19,880 nt of DNA from WHSM01 sp050701635 (GCA_050701635.1 JBOGDF010000062.1:1-19880), one strand, 5' to 3'; positions 7,765 through 15,084 are shown, counted from the stretch's first letter. Notes: generated from the letters alone by a model not told the origin. Numbers and translations are program-made.

Positions 7765-8642
7765 TAGCCGCAGCGGCGGGGTTCGGTGGGCTGTGGCCAC
7801 CAGCCGAACTGCGGCCGGGTCGGTGACTTGAGGCCGGCGTGGCAGCCGTACCGGGACAGCTCGGCGGTACGCAGCGCGCGCGGCTTGCCGTCGACCTTGC
7901 CCGGCATCCGGTCCAGCTGCACCACCCGCGGGAAGTACACGGTGGAGTAGCCGCTCGCGGTCGCCGGCTGTACGCACGACGCCGGTACGAAGCCCCACAC
8001 GTTGCCGCGCCCACCACCAGCGCGGGGCACCGCCACCAGGGCGACCGCGCCGGAGCGGGTGACGTACCGGTAGCCGGGGCGGGTGAGGTCGAGCCCGGCG
8101 ATCCGCTGCGCCGGATCCACCGTGTCGCCGCGGTAGTTGTACGACGGCACGCACGCCTCGCCGGACAGCGGCGCGATCCGGGTCGGGAAGTAGACGTACC
8201 GCCAGAGTGCCTGGGTCTCGCCGCGGCTCGGCGTGCCCTTGCCGGTGTAGCGGTACGAGTGGAACGGCGAGTTCATCGCGGCGATGTAGTCCCGCCAGCG
8301 GTTCTCGTCCCGGCGTACCGCCGCGCAGTCCCGCGGTACGCCGGCCAGCCCGCCGTCGCGGTGCGAGCGGGTCAGCGAGTCCCGCGACACCCAGCCCGAG
8401 CGGGTCGCCATCGTACGGTTGGTCGAGACCCGTACCCGGACCCAGCTTCCGCAGTACGCGGTACGCACCACCCGGTCGCCGCGCTGCGCGTTGGCGAGCA
8501 CCAGCCGCGCCGGCGCATCCCGTACGGTGGCCCGGCTGTGCCGTACGGTGTCGCTGCGGTCGGCGGCGTACGCCGATATGTTCACTACCGACAGCACCGC
8601 GGTGATCGCCACGGCGGCGCCCATCACAGGGATTCGCTTCAT
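7761..8642 (-). CDS. Secreted protein with bacterial SH3-like domains
   Basis: A 293-residue exported protein of unknown function. MKRIPVMGAAVAITAVLSVV followed by NISAYAA is a Sec signal peptide with cleavage near residue 26. Two segments look like SH3-like folds: one soon after the signal, from RATVRDAP through GDRVV and WVRVRVS to SGWVSRDSL, and a second ending in NVWGFVPASCV. SH3-like domains often bind cell-wall peptides or matrix polymers. Six cysteines are visible in the mature part, a number compatible with three disulfides. It is rich in Arg and Tyr. The ATG at 8642 is chosen for the signal peptide; AGGA lies immediately before it, too close for a good ribosome site, so start confidence is moderate. 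It ends in a 4-base overlap with the convergent metallo-hydrolase gene and diverges from arfB. Confidence 0.8.
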   Translation of the reverse strand: MKRIPVMGAAVAITAVLSVVNISAYAADRSDTVRHSRATVRDAPARLVLANAQRGDRVVRTAYCGSWVRVRVSTNRTMATRSGWVSRDSLTRSHRDGGLAGVPRDCAAVRRDENRWRDYIAAMNSPFHSYRYTGKGTPSRGETQALWRYVYFPTRIAPLSGEACVPSYNYRGDTVDPAQRIAGLDLTRPGYRYVTRSGAVALVAVPRAGGGRGNVWGFVPASCVQPATASGYSTVYFPRVVQLDRMPGKVDGKPRALRTAELSRYGCHAGLKSPTRPQFGWWPQPTEPRRCGY

Positions 8643-8679
8643 TCCTGGCAGTCTGGGCGCGGCGGCGGCAGCGCGAAAT

Positions 8680-8693
8680 GGGAAGCCTTTCCC
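8680..8693. promoter_or_regulatory. Short palindrome between divergent genes
   Basis: GGGAAGCCTTTCCC has 5-bp arms around 4 bases. It sits in the 72-base gap between the divergent SH3-like protein and arfB genes. It could be an operator, but an arm of this length can occur by chance. The GGAGG at 8698-8702 right after it belongs to arfB. Confidence 0.25.
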
Positions 8694-8714
8694 GTCTGGA
8701 GGTCGCGGGGTCCA

Positions 8715-9143
8715 GTGGACGACGGGGTACGGGTCGGCGGCGGCGTCGTGGTCCCGGCCGGTGAGCTGGGTTGGCGGTTCTCGCGTGCCAGCGGGCCGGG
8801 TGGGCAGGGCGTCAACACCACCGACTCCCGGGTCGAGCTGTCCTTCGACGTCGCGGCCACCACCGCGCTGGGCCCGACCCGCAAGGCGCGGGCGCTGCAG
8901 CGGCTGGAGGGCCGGCTGGTCGACGGCGTACTCACCATCGTGGCTTCTGAGCACCGTTCCCAGCTGCGCAACCGACAGGCCGCGCAGGAGCGCCTGGCCG
9001 CGCTGCTCGCCGAGGCGATCGCGCCGCCGCCCGCACCCCGGCGGCCCACCCGACCGCGCAAGGGCGCGGTGCGGGCCCGACTCGACGCCAAGAAGCGGCG
9101 TGGGCGTACCAAGTCGCTGCGCCGCAAACCCACCGACGATTAG
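8715..9143 (+). CDS. arfB: ArfB/YaeJ-like peptidyl-tRNA hydrolase (ribosome rescue)
   Basis: A 142-residue release-factor-like protein that frees ribosomes stalled on mRNA lacking a stop codon by hydrolysing peptidyl-tRNA. The catalytic GGQ is at residues 29-31 in the context FSRASGPGGQGVNTTDSRVE, the class I release-factor core without a codon-recognition domain. The C-terminal tail from about residue 110 is strongly basic (RPRKGAVRARLDAKKRRGRT), as expected for the segment that enters the empty mRNA channel. Overall length matches the family. The GTG at 8715 is chosen because VDDGVRVGGGVVVP lines up with the usual N-terminus and GGAGG lies at 8698-8702, 12 bases upstream, slightly far. A much longer in-frame extension is a shadow of the SH3-protein gene. 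Its stop overlaps the convergent AGPS-like gene by 4 bases. Confidence 0.92.
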   Translation: MDDGVRVGGGVVVPAGELGWRFSRASGPGGQGVNTTDSRVELSFDVAATTALGPTRKARALQRLEGRLVDGVLTIVASEHRSQLRNRQAAQERLAALLAEAIAPPPAPRRPTRPRKGAVRARLDAKKRRGRTKSLRRKPTDD

Positions 9144-10696
9144 TCAATCAGTACGCCGGGGTTGAGGATTCCCGCCGGGTCGAGGGCGTGCTTAGCGGCG
9201 CGGAGGGCGGCGGCGTACGGCTCCGGGCGCTGTTTGTCGTACCAGGGTCGGTGGTCGCGGCCCACCGCGTGATGGTGCGTGATGGTGCCGCCGTACGCGT
9301 GCAGCAGCTCGCTCGCCGCCACCTTGATCTCGTCCCACATCGCCAGCTCGGAGCCGCGCCGCCCCGGCGCGATCACGGTGAAGTACGGCGCTGCGCCGTC
9401 GGCGTACAGGTGGGTGAACCGGCAGTTGATCATGGCGTCGGCGCCGCAGACCTGGCGTACCACCTGGCCCAGCTGTTCCCGGATCGCGGCGACGAGCCCG
9501 GGCACCCGGTCCCAGGTGGTGGCGGTCTCGAAGGTCTCCACCACACCGGAGAGCCGCGCCAACCCGTCGCGGAGGTACGGCATCCGCAGGAACGCCGTAC
9601 GCCACGCGTCCACCGCGTCGCCCGACCCCGGCGACCGGCGGGTGCCGCCGTGCGACGTGGCGATCTCCACCAGCAGCTGCAGCGCCGCGTCCACCGGGTA
9701 CGCCGCCGACTCCACCCCCAGCACCAGTACGCTCACCGCGCCGTCGCCGGCCCCGCTCAGCAGCGCCTCGCCCGGATCCAACAGCCGGCAGTTCGCCGGG
9801 TGCAGCCCGGACTGCGCGATCTCCCGGGTGGCCGCCAGCGCGGCGCCGAAGTCGGTGAAGCTGACCGCCGCGGACGCCTTGAACTCGGGCCGCTGCTGCA
9901 CCCGCAGCCACGCCTCGGTGATCACCCCGAGAATGCCCTCCGAACCGAGGAACAGCCGGTCCGGCGACGGCCCGGCGCCCGAGCCCGGCAGCCGCCAGGA
10001 CTCCGACACCCCGCTCGGCGTCACCACCCGCAGCGACTCCACGAAGTCGTCGATGTGGGTATGCAGCGTCGCGTAGTGGCCGCCAGCCCGGGTCGCCAAC
10101 CAGCCGCCGAGCGTGGAGAACTCGAAGCTCTGCGGGAAATGCCGCAGCGTCAGCCCGTACTCCCGGAGCTGGTTTTCCAACCCGGGTCCCAGGGCGCCGG
10201 CCGCGATCCGCGCCGCCCGGCTGGTGCGGTCGACCTCGAGCACCCGGTCGAGCCGGGTCAGGTCGAGGCTGACCACGCCGTTCAGGTCGCCCGGGTCGCG
10301 GCACTCGACGCCGCCGACCACCGACGAGCCGCCGCCGTACGGCACCACCGCGACCCGCGCGCCGGCCGCCCAGTCCAGCAGGTCGACCACGTCCTGCTCG
10401 GTGCCCGGCCGCGCCACCAGATCCGGCGGGTGCTCCAGGGTGCCGGCGAGCGCGCGTACCACGTCCCGGTACGCCTTGCCGTAGCTGTGACCGGCCCGGT
10501 CGGGCGCGTCGGCCGAGAGCAGCGACGCCAACGCCGCCGGCGGCCTCAGCCGCGACGCCGGCAGTGCCAACCCTTTCACCGGGGGTACGGGCAGCGGCTC
10601 GGCTTCCAGCCCCGGCAGCATCGGCGCGAGCTGCCGGCACTCGGCATCGCTGAGCGCGGACTCCTGCCAACCCCAGCCCCACCAGGAACGACGCAT
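9140..10696 (-). CDS. AGPS-like FAD-binding oxidase (alkyldihydroxyacetonephosphate synthase family)
   Basis: A 518-residue vanillyl-alcohol-oxidase-type flavoprotein. The FAD-binding half contains LVARPGTEQDVVDLLDWA, VVPYGGGSSVVGGVE and the strongly diagnostic HFPQSFEFSTLGGWLATRA, followed by FLGSEGILGVITEAWL. The cap half contains CRFTHLYADG, where AGPS enzymes have the active-site Tyr, and the HHH motif at residues 474-476 in GGTITHHHAVGRDH. The C-terminus HALDPAGILNPGVL is typical. In eukaryotes AGPS swaps the acyl chain of acyl-DHAP for a fatty alcohol to make ether lipids; the actinobacterial homologues have no settled function. The ATG at 10696 (MRRSWWGWGW) matches the family N-terminus; another ATG 12 bases upstream is possible. 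It follows the unknown Pro/Ala/Glu-rich gene by 145 bases on the same strand, and overlaps arfB at its 3' end. Confidence 0.87.
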   Translation of the reverse strand: MRRSWWGWGWQESALSDAECRQLAPMLPGLEAEPLPVPPVKGLALPASRLRPPAALASLLSADAPDRAGHSYGKAYRDVVRALAGTLEHPPDLVARPGTEQDVVDLLDWAAGARVAVVPYGGGSSVVGGVECRDPGDLNGVVSLDLTRLDRVLEVDRTSRAARIAAGALGPGLENQLREYGLTLRHFPQSFEFSTLGGWLATRAGGHYATLHTHIDDFVESLRVVTPSGVSESWRLPGSGAGPSPDRLFLGSEGILGVITEAWLRVQQRPEFKASAAVSFTDFGAALAATREIAQSGLHPANCRLLDPGEALLSGAGDGAVSVLVLGVESAAYPVDAALQLLVEIATSHGGTRRSPGSGDAVDAWRTAFLRMPYLRDGLARLSGVVETFETATTWDRVPGLVAAIREQLGQVVRQVCGADAMINCRFTHLYADGAAPYFTVIAPGRRGSELAMWDEIKVAASELLHAYGGTITHHHAVGRDHRPWYDKQRPEPYAAALRAAKHALDPAGILNPGVLID

Positions 10697-10811
10697 ACCC
10701 GCGATCATCCCGGAACGACGGCGGCGCCGTCCCGTGGGGGACAGCGCCATCCGCGTCGATCTGGTGTGGCCGAGCCTCGTGTGCCCCGGCCGCCGGTCCT
10801 CAGTCCGCCGT

Positions 10812-10859
10812 GGTCAGGCGGCCTTGGTCAGGCGGCCTTGGTCAGGCGGCCTTGGTCAG
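10812..10859. repeat. 14-bp tandem repeat at the 3' end of the PAE-rich gene
   Basis: GGTCAGGCGGCCTT occurs three times exactly (10812-10825, 10826-10839, 10840-10853), plus a fourth partial copy. The copy at 10840-10853 encodes the last codons and the TGA stop of the opposite-strand gene; the others lie just after the stop. Since 14 is not a multiple of 3, each extra copy shifts frame, so the array would not extend the protein but repeats a stop in different frames. It looks like replication slippage. Confidence 0.9.
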
Positions 10860-11348
10860 CTCGCCGAGCGAGGCCGGCTGCTGCGGCAGCGGCCACAGCG
10901 GTGCCACCGCCGCCCGCTCGGCCAGGTAGTCCGGCACCTGGAAGCCGCCCTCGTGCAGCGCCAGGGCGTACTCCCAGCGAGCGATCAGCTCGGCCCGGAA
11001 TGCGTCGCCGACGGTCTCGATGTCGGCCTCCTCGAGCAGCACCCGGTGCACGCCGTGGACCGCCGCCCACCAGGTGTTGGCCGGCCCCTCGAGCCCCGGC
11101 GCCGCTCGCAGCGGCTCCGGCACGATCTCCCGGGCCGGCGCCTCGGCCGACTCCGGCTGCGCTGCCGGCTCGGCGGGTGCGGTCGGCTCCGCGTGTGCGG
11201 TCTGCTCGGCCGGCTCCGGCGGCGTTGCCGGCTCGGTCTGGGAGGACTGCTCCGGTGCGTGTGCGGCCGGTGCGTGTTCGATCGGAGCCGCCCCCGCCTG
11301 CTCCGGAACGGTGGCCTCCGCAATGCTCGATGTCGTGGTCTCAGCCAT
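10842..11348 (-). CDS. Unknown protein with Ala/Pro/Glu-rich N-terminal half
   Basis: A 168-residue protein I do not recognise. Residues 1-75 are low-complexity Ala, Pro, Glu, Thr and Gln, probably disordered, with no signal peptide or membrane segment. Residues about 80-168 look folded: NTWWAAVHGVHRVLLEEADI, then a long amphipathic helix around DAFRAELIARWEYALALHEG and a tail PLWPLPQQPASLGELTKAA. The ATG at 11348 has GGGGG 8 bases upstream (plus-strand 11357-11361), a good ribosome site. Codon usage agrees with the neighbours and the conserved-looking half argues it is real. It is transcribed toward the AGPS-like gene and diverges from the P1 peptidase gene. The last codons fall in a 14-bp tandem repeat. 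Confidence 0.7.
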   Translation of the reverse strand: MAETTTSSIAEATVPEQAGAAPIEHAPAAHAPEQSSQTEPATPPEPAEQTAHAEPTAPAEPAAQPESAEAPAREIVPEPLRAAPGLEGPANTWWAAVHGVHRVLLEEADIETVGDAFRAELIARWEYALALHEGGFQVPDYLAERAAVAPLWPLPQQPASLGELTKAA

Positions 11349-11581
11349 GACGTAACCCCCTGAAGTCTTGATTCAGCGTCCACTGTCGATGCGGCGTTGG
11401 CGTCCTAGTGCTTACCGATGACGCTACGAGCCGATCGACGGCGGCCACTCCCCTATGTGTGCCACTGAGCTCTCCACCACTTTTGGCTGCCGCCCGCCAC
11501 TTGATGCCCCCATCAATGACGTGGTGCGCCACAGCCCGCCCCAGGCGAAGAGATACTGATCTTACGCGGTGAGAGGCGGTC
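11349..11581. promoter_or_regulatory. Divergent intergenic region with a 16-bp palindrome
   Basis: This 233-base gap is lower in GC than its surroundings and separates divergent starts at 11348 (-) and 11582 (+). TTGATGCCCCCATCAA at 11501-11516 has perfect 6-bp arms around CCCC and is a candidate operator. GAGAGG at 11571-11576 is the ribosome site of the peptidase gene. I do not see a convincing -35/-10 pair on either strand, although TAAGAT on the minus strand (about 11560-11565) is a -10-like word. Confidence 0.4.
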
Positions 11582-12652
11582 ATGGTGCCCGGGGTTCATC
11601 GAGGTCCGAACAACTCCCTGATCGACGTGCCGGGGTTACGGGTGGGGCACGCGCACCGCATCGGCGACGGCTGGCGTACCGGGGTCACGGTGGTGCTGCC
11701 GCCGCCCGACGGAGCGGTGGCCGGCGTGGACGTACGCGGTGCGGCCCCCGGCACCCGCGAAACCGACCTGCTGCGGCCGGACACCCTGGTGGAGCGGGTG
11801 CACGCGATCGTGCTGTGTGGCGGGAGCGCGTACGGCCTGGCCGCCGCCACCGGCGTGGTGGAGCGGCTGGCCGACGCCGGAGTGGGATACCCGGTGCAGT
11901 CCGGCGTCGTGGTGCCGATCGTCCCCGCCGCGGTGATCTTCGACCTGGGCCGGGGCGGTCTGCCGCGCGCCACCCCCGACGCCGCCCTCGGCGCCGCCGC
12001 GTACGACGCCGCCCTGGCCGGTTCCGGGACGCCGGTGCAGGGGAGTGTGGGGGCGGGGGCGGGTGCGCAGGCGGGCGGGTTCGCCGGGGGAGTCGGCGCG
12101 GCCAGCCAGGTGCTGCCGGGCGGTGTCACGGTGGCTGCGCTGGCGGTGGTGAACGCCGCCGGCTCGCCGGTCGACCCGGCCACCGGCGAGCTGTACGCCA
12201 CCCGGTACGCCGCGCCCGGCGAGTTCGGCGTGCGTGTCCCCGACCCGGCGGAGCTGGCGGCGTGGCTGCCGCGTACCGGTGGCCCGCCCGGCGGGTTGCC
12301 GCCCGGTGAGCCGGGGGCGCCGGGCGGTCTCGCGCCTGGGCCGTTCAACACGGTGATCGGAGTGGTGGCGACCGACGCGGAGCTGACCAAGGCGCAGTGC
12401 GTACGGTTCGCCGGCGCCGGACACGACGGGCTGGCGCGCGCCGTACGCCCGGCGCACACCATGACCGACGGGGACACCGTGTTCGGGCTCGCCACCGGTG
12501 CCGCGGAGGCGCCGGATCTGGTAGGGCTGAACGCGATGCTGGGCGCGGCGGCGGACTGCTTCACCCGTGCGATCGGCCACGCGATGCTCACGGCGAGTGG
12601 GCGGGCCGGTGCCGCGTCGTACCAGGAGACCTTTCCCAGCGCGGTGAGCTGA
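11582..12652 (+). CDS. P1 family (S58/DmpA-NylC-like) self-processing peptidase or amidase
   Basis: A 356-residue N-terminal-nucleophile hydrolase made as one chain that cuts itself into two subunits. Family marks are NNSLIDVPGLRVGHA at the start, the RETDLL and IVLCGGSAYGLAA motifs, the segment VPIVPAAVIFDLG, and FNTVIGVVATDAELTKAQC. In the nylon-oligomer hydrolase NylC the cut falls between Asn and Thr and the new N-terminal Thr is the nucleophile; here that pair is Asn256-Thr257. The stretch just before it is an unusually long Gly/Pro-rich linker (about residues 230-254). GHDGLARAVRP and MTDGDTVFGLATG complete the small subunit. Substrates of the family are beta-aminopeptides, D-amino-acid amides or oligoamides; the one used here is unknown. 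Start ATG has GAGAGG 5 bases upstream. No signal peptide. Confidence 0.9.
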   Translation: MVPGVHRGPNNSLIDVPGLRVGHAHRIGDGWRTGVTVVLPPPDGAVAGVDVRGAAPGTRETDLLRPDTLVERVHAIVLCGGSAYGLAAATGVVERLADAGVGYPVQSGVVVPIVPAAVIFDLGRGGLPRATPDAALGAAAYDAALAGSGTPVQGSVGAGAGAQAGGFAGGVGAASQVLPGGVTVAALAVVNAAGSPVDPATGELYATRYAAPGEFGVRVPDPAELAAWLPRTGGPPGGLPPGEPGAPGGLAPGPFNTVIGVVATDAELTKAQCVRFAGAGHDGLARAVRPAHTMTDGDTVFGLATGAAEAPDLVGLNAMLGAAADCFTRAIGHAMLTASGRAGAASYQETFPSAVS

Positions 12653-12706
12653 TCGGCCGGCGGCGCGGCGATCGGACCCGCTGCGGATCTGGGCCGGTAC
12701 GGCGGC

Positions 12707-12751
12707 TATTCTGCGTCAGACGTGTGGGCCGGACGGTGTGATCGTCCGGCC
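12707..12751 (+). promoter_or_regulatory. Possible ctaD promoter and leader hairpin
   Basis: In the 148-base gap before ctaD, TATTCT (12707-12712) is a fair -10 word, though no good -35 stands 17-18 bases before it. It is followed by a perfect hairpin, GGCCGGACG (12727-12735) with CGTCCGGCC (12743-12751) around GTGTGAT. The hairpin could be the terminator of the peptidase gene, 74 bases behind, or a stable structure in the ctaD mRNA leader 50 bases before its start. Confidence 0.45.
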
Positions 12752-12800
12752 GTCCGCATGGCGGCTCGGCCAGGCGGCGAATGGCACCAGGAGGTAGGGC

Positions 12801-14585
12801 GTGACTCAGGTCGCACCGAAACCGATCGTGACGCGGCCGTGGCCGGTGCACCGGCCGGTCAAGGGCTCGGCGTTCGCGCGGATTCTGCGTACCACCGACG
12901 CGAAGCAGATCGGGATCATGTACCTGGTCACGTCGTTCGTGTTCTTCATGATCGGCGGCGCGCTGGCCCTGCTGATGCGCGCGGAGCTGGCCCGGCCCGG
13001 GATGCAGTTCCTGTCGCCGGAGCAGTACAACCAGGCGTTCACCATGCACGGCACGATCATGCTGCTGCTGTTCGCGACGCCGGTGCTGTTCGCCTTCGCC
13101 AACTACATCGTGCCGCTGCAGATCGGCGCGCCGGACGTGTCGTTCCCGCGGCTGAACTCCTTCGCGTACTGGCTGTACGCGCTCGGCGGCACCATGGTGG
13201 TCGCCGGCTTCATCACCCCGGGTGGGGCGGCGGACTTCGGCTGGTTCGCGTACACCCCGCTGTCCAGCGTGATCCACTCGCCGGGCGTCGGCGCCGACCT
13301 GTGGATCGTCGGCCTGCTGATCTCCGGTCTGGGAACCATCCTGGGCGGCGTCAACATGGTCACCACCGTGCTGACCCTGCGCGCGCCCGGCATGACCATG
13401 TTCCGGATGCCGATCTTCACCTGGTGCATCATGATCACCAGCCTGCTGGTGCTGATGGTGTTCCCGATCCTGGCCGCAGCGCTCTGTGCCCTGATCGCCG
13501 ACCGGCAGCTCGGCGCCCACGTCTTCGACCCGGAGACCGGCGGCGCGATGCTCTGGCAGCACCTGTTCTGGTTCTTCGGGCATCCCGAGGTCTATATCGT
13601 GGCGTTGCCGTTCTTCGGGATCATCTCCGAGATCATCCCGGTGTTCAGCCGCAAGCCGATCTTCGGCTACAAGACGATGATCGGCGCGATCATCGGCATC
13701 GCCGGGCTGTCGATGACGGTGTGGGCGCACCACATGTTCGCCACGGGCCAGGTGCTGCTGCCGTTCTTCTCGTTCCTGTCGTTCGTGATCGCGGTGCCGA
13801 CCGGGATCAAGTTCTTCAACTGGATCGGCACCATGTGGCGCGGCCAGTTGACGTTCGAGACGCCGATGCTGTTCTCGATCGGCTTCCTGACGACCTTCCT
13901 GTTCGGTGGCCTGTCGGGCGTGCTTCTCGCCTCGCCGCCGATCGACTTCCACGTCTCGGACACGTACTTCGTGGTGGCGCACTTCCACTACGTACTGTTC
14001 GGCACCATCGTCTACGCGGTGTACGCCGGCGTGTATTTCTGGTTCCCGAAGATGACCGGCCGGATGCTCGACGAGCGGCTCGGCAAGGTGCACTTCTGGA
14101 TGACCACCATCGGCTTCCACATGACGTTCCTGGTGCAGCACTGGCTGGGCACCATGGGCATGCCCCGCCGGTACGCCGACTACCTGCCCGGCGACGGCTT
14201 CACCGAGCTGAACACGATCTCGACGATCGGCTCCTTCCTCACCGGCATCTCGACGCTGCCGTTCCTGTGGAACGTGTGGAAGTCGTACCGGGCCGGCCGT
14301 ACGGTCGACGTCGACGACCCGTGGGGTCACGGCGCGTCGCTGGAGTGGGCGACCTCGTGCCCGCCGCCGCTGCGCAACTTCGACTCGATGCCGCGGATCC
14401 GCAGCGAGCGCCCCGCGTTCGACGCGAAGTTCCCGCACCTGGCCCCTGGCGCTTCGCTGGACGCCCCGCCCGAAGGCGGCGCCAAGCCGGCGTCGCTGGA
14501 CTCGGTCGACGGCGCCTCGTTCCCGGTCGAAGGCGGCACCCCCGGCGCCGAGAAGGACCACAGCCCCGGCCCCGACCCCGCGTAA
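12801..14585 (+). CDS. ctaD: Cytochrome c oxidase subunit I (aa3 type)
   Basis: A 594-residue integral membrane subunit carrying low-spin heme a and the heme a3-CuB centre where O2 is reduced and protons are pumped. Visible ligands: His83 in MHGTIM (heme a), His261 in GHPEVY (CuB) with Glu263 and the crosslinking Tyr265, His310-His311 in WAHHMF (CuB), His394 (heme a3) and His396 (heme a) in AHFHYVLFG. About twelve hydrophobic segments run between residues 40 and 500. The C-terminal tail from about 535 is Pro/Gly/Asp-rich and probably disordered in the cytoplasm. GTG at 12801 is set by AGGAGG at 12789-12794. No ctaC, ctaE or qcr gene is present here; a separate ctaD is also found in mycobacteria, so this is not by itself abnormal. 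It is followed by a repeat-rich gene-free region. Confidence 0.96.
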   Translation: MTQVAPKPIVTRPWPVHRPVKGSAFARILRTTDAKQIGIMYLVTSFVFFMIGGALALLMRAELARPGMQFLSPEQYNQAFTMHGTIMLLLFATPVLFAFANYIVPLQIGAPDVSFPRLNSFAYWLYALGGTMVVAGFITPGGAADFGWFAYTPLSSVIHSPGVGADLWIVGLLISGLGTILGGVNMVTTVLTLRAPGMTMFRMPIFTWCIMITSLLVLMVFPILAAALCALIADRQLGAHVFDPETGGAMLWQHLFWFFGHPEVYIVALPFFGIISEIIPVFSRKPIFGYKTMIGAIIGIAGLSMTVWAHHMFATGQVLLPFFSFLSFVIAVPTGIKFFNWIGTMWRGQLTFETPMLFSIGFLTTFLFGGLSGVLLASPPIDFHVSDTYFVVAHFHYVLFGTIVYAVYAGVYFWFPKMTGRMLDERLGKVHFWMTTIGFHMTFLVQHWLGTMGMPRRYADYLPGDGFTELNTISTIGSFLTGISTLPFLWNVWKSYRAGRTVDVDDPWGHGASLEWATSCPPPLRNFDSMPRIRSERPAFDAKFPHLAPGASLDAPPEGGAKPASLDSVDGASFPVEGGTPGAEKDHSPGPDPA

Positions 14586-14620
14586 CGGCCCCGGTCGCAG
14601 TAGCGGCCCCGATCGCAACA

Positions 14621-14689
14621 CCCCAAGATCGCGATCTCGGGAACGCTGCGGCGTATCCGGGAGCGGATTCGTTCCCGAAACCGCGATCT
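14621..14689 (-). repeat. 69-bp dispersed inverted-repeat element, copy 1
   Basis: AGATCGCGATCTCGGGAACG (14626-14645) pairs with CGTTCCCGAAACCGCGATCT (14670-14689) at 18 of 20 positions around a 24-base spacer. The reverse complement of the whole block aligns without gaps with 19631-19699: 24 identical bases at one end, 17/20 plus a shared TGGGG at the other, about 54 of 69 in all by hand count. Both copies lie just after the stop of a gene (here 36 bases after ctaD). The strand given is relative to copy 2. Confidence 0.88.
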
Positions 14690-14745
14690 CAGCTCACCGG
14701 CGCCGCCGCAGCACCGTCTAGCCAGCTGTCGGCCGCCCTCCGAGT

Positions 14746-14794
14746 AGATCTTGGAAGTTTAGTGTCGAATACTGACACCAAACTTCCAAGATCT
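14746..14794. terminator. 49-nt near-perfect hairpin
   Basis: AGATCTTGGAAGTTTAGTGTC (14746-14766; only its first 15 bases plus GTGTC pair exactly) faces the complementary arm at 14774-14794, with a single A/C mismatch at 14761/14779 and a 7-base loop GAATACT. The arms are AT-richer than the rest of the window. Being between convergent genes, it may terminate transcription from either side; it may instead be a mobile or dispersed palindrome of its own. Confidence 0.7.
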
Positions 14795-14951
14795 CTGTGA
14801 TGGCGCGCAAGGCGCCGCGCCGCGGTGCGGCAGTAGAGCGGCGCGGTGGCTCGGGCGAGGTGCGGCAGGCTGCGCGGCGGTAGGCGGCGCGTGGTCGTAG
14901 GCGCGGCAGCGTGTGCGCGGGCCGTGCCGCACCTGCGGGTGCCCGCATCGC

Positions 14952-15084
14952 GCGGTGTGCGCCGCACCTGGTGGCCCACACCTTGCGGTGCGCGCTGCAC
15001 CTGGGGGTCCCCACACCTTGCGGTGCGCGCCGCACCTGGGGGTCCCCAACACCTTGCGGTGCGCCGCACCTGCGGTGGCTCGCG
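14952..15084. repeat. Tandem array of about 35-bp palindromic units
   Basis: Three successive units begin GCGGTG and end ACACCTT: 14952-14984 (33 bp), 14985-15019 (35 bp) and 15020-15055 (36 bp), followed by a partial unit from 15056. Each unit carries the hairpin word GGTGCGCGCCGCACC or a close variant. Two of them also carry TGGGGGTCCCCA, a second small palindrome. A degenerate relative (CCGTGCCGCACCTGCGGG) precedes them near 14922. Unit-to-unit changes are small indels and substitutions. Confidence 0.85.

Noticed and set aside
9188..11350. Long plus-strand frame across the AGPS-like and PAE-rich genes
   Set aside because: Low-complexity Arg/Ala/Gly/Pro translation with no motif, opposite two genes with clear family or codon support.
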